From contig JAUWJM010000091.1 of NCBI GenBank assembly GCA_030607715.1, forward strand, positions 1-6,759: 6,759 nt of DNA, given 5' to 3'. Below, one piece after another: positions 4,918 to 6,759 of this stretch. The DNA is from Candidatus Aerophobota bacterium. GTDB taxonomy: Bacteria > Aerophobota > Aerophobia > Aerophobales > B3-G15. The position numbers and the translations under genes were made by a program. The number at the start of each line of letters is the position of its first letter. Within the stretch, counting starts at the first letter, position 1. Under the pieces are notes generated by a model. The model made no database searches. It worked only from the letters and a program-made list of their open reading frames with translations, and was not told the origin of the DNA.

Positions 4918-5141
4918 TTGACAAAAGCTATAAAATATGCCTGCGATGTATTTGTTTTACCTTCTGTTGCAAAAAGTGGGACATTTGGAATTGTGCAATT
5001 GGAGGCAATGGCCTGCGAGAAACCGGTGGTGAGCACTAACCTTCCAACAGGAGTTTCCTTTGTGAACCAGGATGGAAAGGCAAGGATTGTTGTGCCACCC
5101 AGGGATTAAGATACTCTGGCTAAGGCTATAAATACCTTCCC
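4918..5141 (+). pseudogene. Glycosyltransferase family 4 fragment with internal stop
   Basis: The frame encodes [19 protein letters not shown], then [19 protein letters not shown], then [15 protein letters not shown]: this is the nucleotide-sugar binding region of family-4 (GT-B) glycosyltransferases, just before the C-terminal end. Family members read '[21 protein letters not shown]'; the first glutamate of the EX7E motif is replaced (SGTFG) and the glycine after MAC is changed (MACEKP). A TAA at 5107-5109 interrupts it; the same frame then continues DTLAKAINTF, as in intact relatives, before homology fades. The N-terminal domain is absent: the match starts three bases after the toxin remnant ends. 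This is a relic, probably of a polysaccharide gene that once lay next to this locus. Confidence 0.85.
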
Positions 5142-5260
5142 TGACATAGTCGATAGTCCTTCCTTCGTAATGAGTAAATGTAAAGAGGATAGGCTCCCTT
5201 TTATCTTTAGCAACTCTTTTGATAATTGATCAGAGTCGATTTCTCTTAAAATTTTCGGAC

Positions 5261-5318
5261 TTGACTTGCCCCTACTTTGTATTATAATAAGTGCAATAAA
5301 GTAATACAATAAGGAGGG
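5261..5318 (+). promoter_or_regulatory. Promoter, operator-like inverted repeat and RBS of the RHH/PIN pair
   Basis: TTGACT (5261-5266) and TATAAT (5283-5288) are separated by 16 bp. A perfect 8-bp inverted repeat, TTGTATTA (5277-5284) and TAATACAA (5302-5309), spans the -10 box and the expected transcription start, the usual place for a ribbon-helix-helix antitoxin to bind and block its own promoter. AAGGAGGG (5311-5318) is a near-ideal ribosome binding site 7 nt before the ATG. Confidence 0.7.
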
Positions 5319-5325
5319 ATTTTCC

Positions 5326-5607
5326 ATGCAAGTGGTAACTGTGCGCATGGATGAGGAGTTGGTTCGCAGACTTGAAGAGATAGCTAAGCTACAGGGGGTA
5401 ACCCGCAGTGCCTTGATCAAAGAAATCCTTGGGGAGGCGTTAGATCGCTCTGCAAGTCCTCTTAGGGAAGCCGTTCTGGCTCTACATCAAGGAAAAAAGC
5501 CTGGTAAAAAGATCGACTGGTCAAAGATTAAGAAAGAACTCCAGCAGACCAAGCCTTACTTGCCTACCGTTGAGGAAGCTATCGCTTACTCCAGGAAGAG
5601 AGCGTGA
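5326..5607 (+). CDS. Ribbon-helix-helix (CopG/MetJ-like) antitoxin
   Basis: This 93-residue protein starts with a textbook ribbon-helix-helix domain: the strand QVVTVRMDEEL (residues 2-12), helix VRRLEEIAKLQG (13-24), then TRSALIKEILGEAL (26-39). Two such chains form the DNA-binding dimer that should recognise the inverted repeat in its promoter. The rest (SPLREAVLALHQGKKPGKKI, then WSKIKKELQQTKPYLPTVEE) is a basic linker and a flexible tail of the kind that contacts the toxin. The toxin gene begins 3 nt after the stop. Start choice is supported by AAGGAGGG 7 nt upstream. Role as antitoxin is inferred from the family and the PIN-domain neighbour. Confidence 0.88.
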   Translation: MQVVTVRMDEELVRRLEEIAKLQGVTRSALIKEILGEALDRSASPLREAVLALHQGKKPGKKIDWSKIKKELQQTKPYLPTVEEAIAYSRKRA

Positions 5608-5610
5608 GGT

Positions 5611-6063
5611 GTGAATAAAAAACTAAGGGTTCTAATCGATACAGATGTTTTTCTCATTGATTTACGCTACCCCCGAGATTTCAGATATTCGGAGAATAAG
5701 CTCTTCCTGGAACGTGTGAAGCAAGGCAAACTTGTGGGCTGGGCTACCGTGTATAACCTTATGGAGGTGTGCGGTATCCTTTCCTTTAACCTGAGTTCTC
5801 AAAGTCTGCAGGAACTTTTCATCGGTTTTGCAACACAGTTTAATCTGAGAATCCTCTTCCCCAACGATGGGAATGAAAAGGTCTGCTTTGCTCCTGCAGA
5901 GATTCTAGAGATAATGAAGCGCAAGTTAATCTTTAGAGACGCTCTAATTGCAGAGGTCGCCCAGAAACACAGCAGACATTTAGATTTTTTTGTGACCTGG
6001 AATGCGGCTCACTTTCAGGAAAAACTGTCCCTTAAAGTCCTCACGCCAAATCAATTGCAATGA
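5611..6063 (+). CDS. PIN-domain toxin (VapC-like)
   Basis: A 150-residue PIN-domain protein, expected to be an endoribonuclease toxin neutralised by the ribbon-helix-helix protein just upstream. Visible motifs: D10 and D12 in LRVLIDTDVFLIDLR, E52 in VYNLMEVCG, D110 in LIFRDALIAEVA, and FVTWNAAHF near residue 127-135, where the fourth acidic position is N131; this 'TWN..hF' form is common in one PIN subgroup and need not mean loss of activity. The start is GTG at 5611, 3 nt after the antitoxin stop; no other in-frame start lies nearby, and the PIN strand begins at residue 5 as expected. GGAAGAGAG about 10 nt upstream can serve as ribosome binding site. It is not closely similar to the VapC at 3664, so the two pairs were probably acquired separately. 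Confidence 0.88.
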   Translation: MNKKLRVLIDTDVFLIDLRYPRDFRYSENKLFLERVKQGKLVGWATVYNLMEVCGILSFNLSSQSLQELFIGFATQFNLRILFPNDGNEKVCFAPAEILEIMKRKLIFRDALIAEVAQKHSRHLDFFVTWNAAHFQEKLSLKVLTPNQLQ

Positions 6064-6119
6064 TAAGCAAAAATTGCAAGTTTGAATAAAATAAGAGGTC
6101 AGGTCTTCACATTTGACAT

Positions 6120-6250
6120 TAACTTCGCAGTAGCAAGCTACTGCACTCCAGCAAGCACCTTAATCCGGTGTATACACCCGGCTGGGTTGAGGTAACGAAA
6201 TCTCTTCCTTGGCTCTGAGCCTTGTAGGGAAACTTTATCAAACGAAGTTA
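6120..6250. repeat. Multi-branched inverted-repeat structure
   Basis: The outer arms TAACTTCG (6120-6127) and CGAAGTTA (6243-6250) are perfect complements. They enclose: GCAGTAGC-AA-GCTACTGC (6127-6144, perfect); a 10-bp helix ACCTTAATCC (6157-6166) with GGGTTGAGGT (6184-6193), including two G-T pairs, capped by GGTGTATACACC (6167-6178); and GGCTC-T-GAGCC (6211-6221). G-T pairs in the second helix hint that it may fold as RNA. It could be a structured RNA or a member of the hairpin repeat class seen at 1148, 1219 and 3335. No known RNA family was recognised. Confidence 0.6.
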
Positions 6251-6256
6251 TCAATT

Positions 6257-6456
6257 AAGAAAGAGCAAAGACTTCGTGAGGTCTTTGATAGAGCTAAGAA
6301 GCTCTGGCAAACACCGGTGAGATTAAAAAAGCCTTAGAGAAGTGGAATGTTATCGGCGATATGCATAATCCAGGATTGCAAGATTACATCTCCAGAGCAA
6401 GGAAGATATTGGTGGGCAAAAGAGAATATTCCCGCTTTGAATATATTGCAGGCTAA
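6257..6456 (+). pseudogene. Frameshifted remnant of an unrecognised gene
   Basis: Two adjacent frames join into one sensible helical protein: KKEQRLREVFDRAKKLWQT (from 6257) and, one frame over, GEIKKALEKWNVIGDMHNPG then LQDYISRARKIL (6316-6456, ending TAA). One base gained or lost near 6300-6316 explains the break. There is no start codon or ribosome binding site, and the left part begins within the branched repeat, so it is a truncated relic. I do not recognise the family; the NPGLQDYISRAR stretch is distinctive enough to search with. Confidence 0.5.
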
Positions 6457-6510
6457 GAAAAAATGAGAAACCAACTTTCTCTTCTGTTAAGTCCAAAATT
6501 TTCTGTAAAA

Positions 6511-6645
6511 CAAGAAAGGGGAGGCTAAAGCCTCCCCTACCCAAAGAATAAGGATCCTTCTATGGATGGGGGCGACTTCAGTCGCCCTTGATAATCTATA
6601 AATTCCTATAGGTCAAGAAAAGGAGGCTAAAGCCTCCCTTAGCCA
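6511..6645. repeat. Cluster of three palindromic hairpins with direct-repeat copies
   Basis: Three perfect hairpins follow one another: GGGGAGGCT-AA-AGCCTCCCC (6518-6537), GGGCGACT-TC-AGTCGCCC (6570-6587) and GGAGGCT-AA-AGCCTCC (6622-6637), plus a 10-bp palindrome AAGGATCCTT (6550-6559). The first and third share CAAGAAA before the stem and CTCCC-TA after it, so they are direct repeats about 103 nt apart. On the minus strand both are followed by T-rich stretches (TTTCTTGTTTT, TTTTCTT), so they could also stop transcription coming from the right. Confidence 0.7.
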
Positions 6646-6759
6646 GGCGGAGAACTTTAATGAGCTCTACCCTTTTATTTTATCACACAAACTTGGAACT
6701 GTTAACTACTTGACTATCAGACTATTTTTGAGGTGTTTCTCTAACCAATATAAAGGTAA
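6646..6759. other. Right end, no gene seen
   Basis: The last 114 nt show no ORF and no further hairpin on either strand that I can support. A TTGACT at 6711-6716 could be a -35 box for a gene beyond the window, but no matching -10 box is clear. Confidence 0.3.

Noticed and set aside
4839..5039. 66-codon plus-strand ORF starting MFSNYFPH
   Set aside because: It overlaps the toxin and glycosyltransferase relics out of frame; the recognisable motifs are in the other frames.
5106..5420. Minus-strand ORF of 104 codons over the RHH promoter
   Set aside because: It covers the glycosyltransferase relic, the promoter and the start of the antitoxin; no ribosome binding site, and the plus-strand reading is convincing.
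1..6759. Integron cassette array, suggested by same-strand TA genes separated by palindromes
   Set aside because: I found no paired RYYYAAC...GTTRRRY ends between the genes and no integrase; the palindromes are of several unrelated types.

Overview
The window is AT-rich bacterial DNA. It has clear Shine-Dalgarno sites (AAGGAGGG, GGGAGGG) and sigma70-type promoters (TTGACA/TATAAT-like). The species cannot be told from the sequence. The mix of toxin-antitoxin (TA) genes, hairpin repeats and gene remnants suits an accessory region of an anaerobic or candidate-phylum bacterium, but that is inference. I saw no rRNA, tRNA, CRISPR array, complete transposase or integrase.

Layout, left to right. (1) 3-200: the end of a RelE/ParE-like toxin that starts before the window. 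(2) 243-373: a palindromic miniature element. (3) 451-1058: an intact DUF433 antitoxin / DUF5615 PIN-like toxin pair behind a good promoter. (4) 1120-1290: a nest of structured repeats. (5) 1364-1915: an unrecognised 183-residue protein. (6) 1916-2390: no convincing gene. (7) 2391-2927, minus strand: a DIP1984-family helical protein, with a consensus promoter about 190 nt upstream of its start. (8) 3194-3410: a promoter with a palindrome over its -10 box, a 28-codon ORF, and a hairpin repeat that supplies that ORF's stop codon. (9) 3468-4116: a VapB/VapC pair. (10) 4416-4915: a second DUF433 antitoxin whose DUF5615 toxin has lost its first third or so. (11) 4918-5141: a piece of a family-4 glycosyltransferase carrying a stop codon. 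(12) 5326-6063: a ribbon-helix-helix antitoxin / PIN toxin pair with its own promoter and operator-like inverted repeat. (13) 6064-6759: only repeats, a multi-branched structure and a frameshifted gene remnant.

The main theme is a defence or stability island. Five TA loci of several families, all on the plus strand, sit within about 6 kb, at least one of them decayed. They are separated by MITE/REP-like hairpin repeats and gene scraps. Each intact pair has the usual antitoxin-first order and short overlap or gap, so antitoxin and toxin should be translated together, with the complex probably repressing its own promoter. The most unusual material is the repeat family: a short outer inverted repeat enclosing two interchangeable inner hairpins, with two copies in opposite orientation that share one arm but differ in the other.
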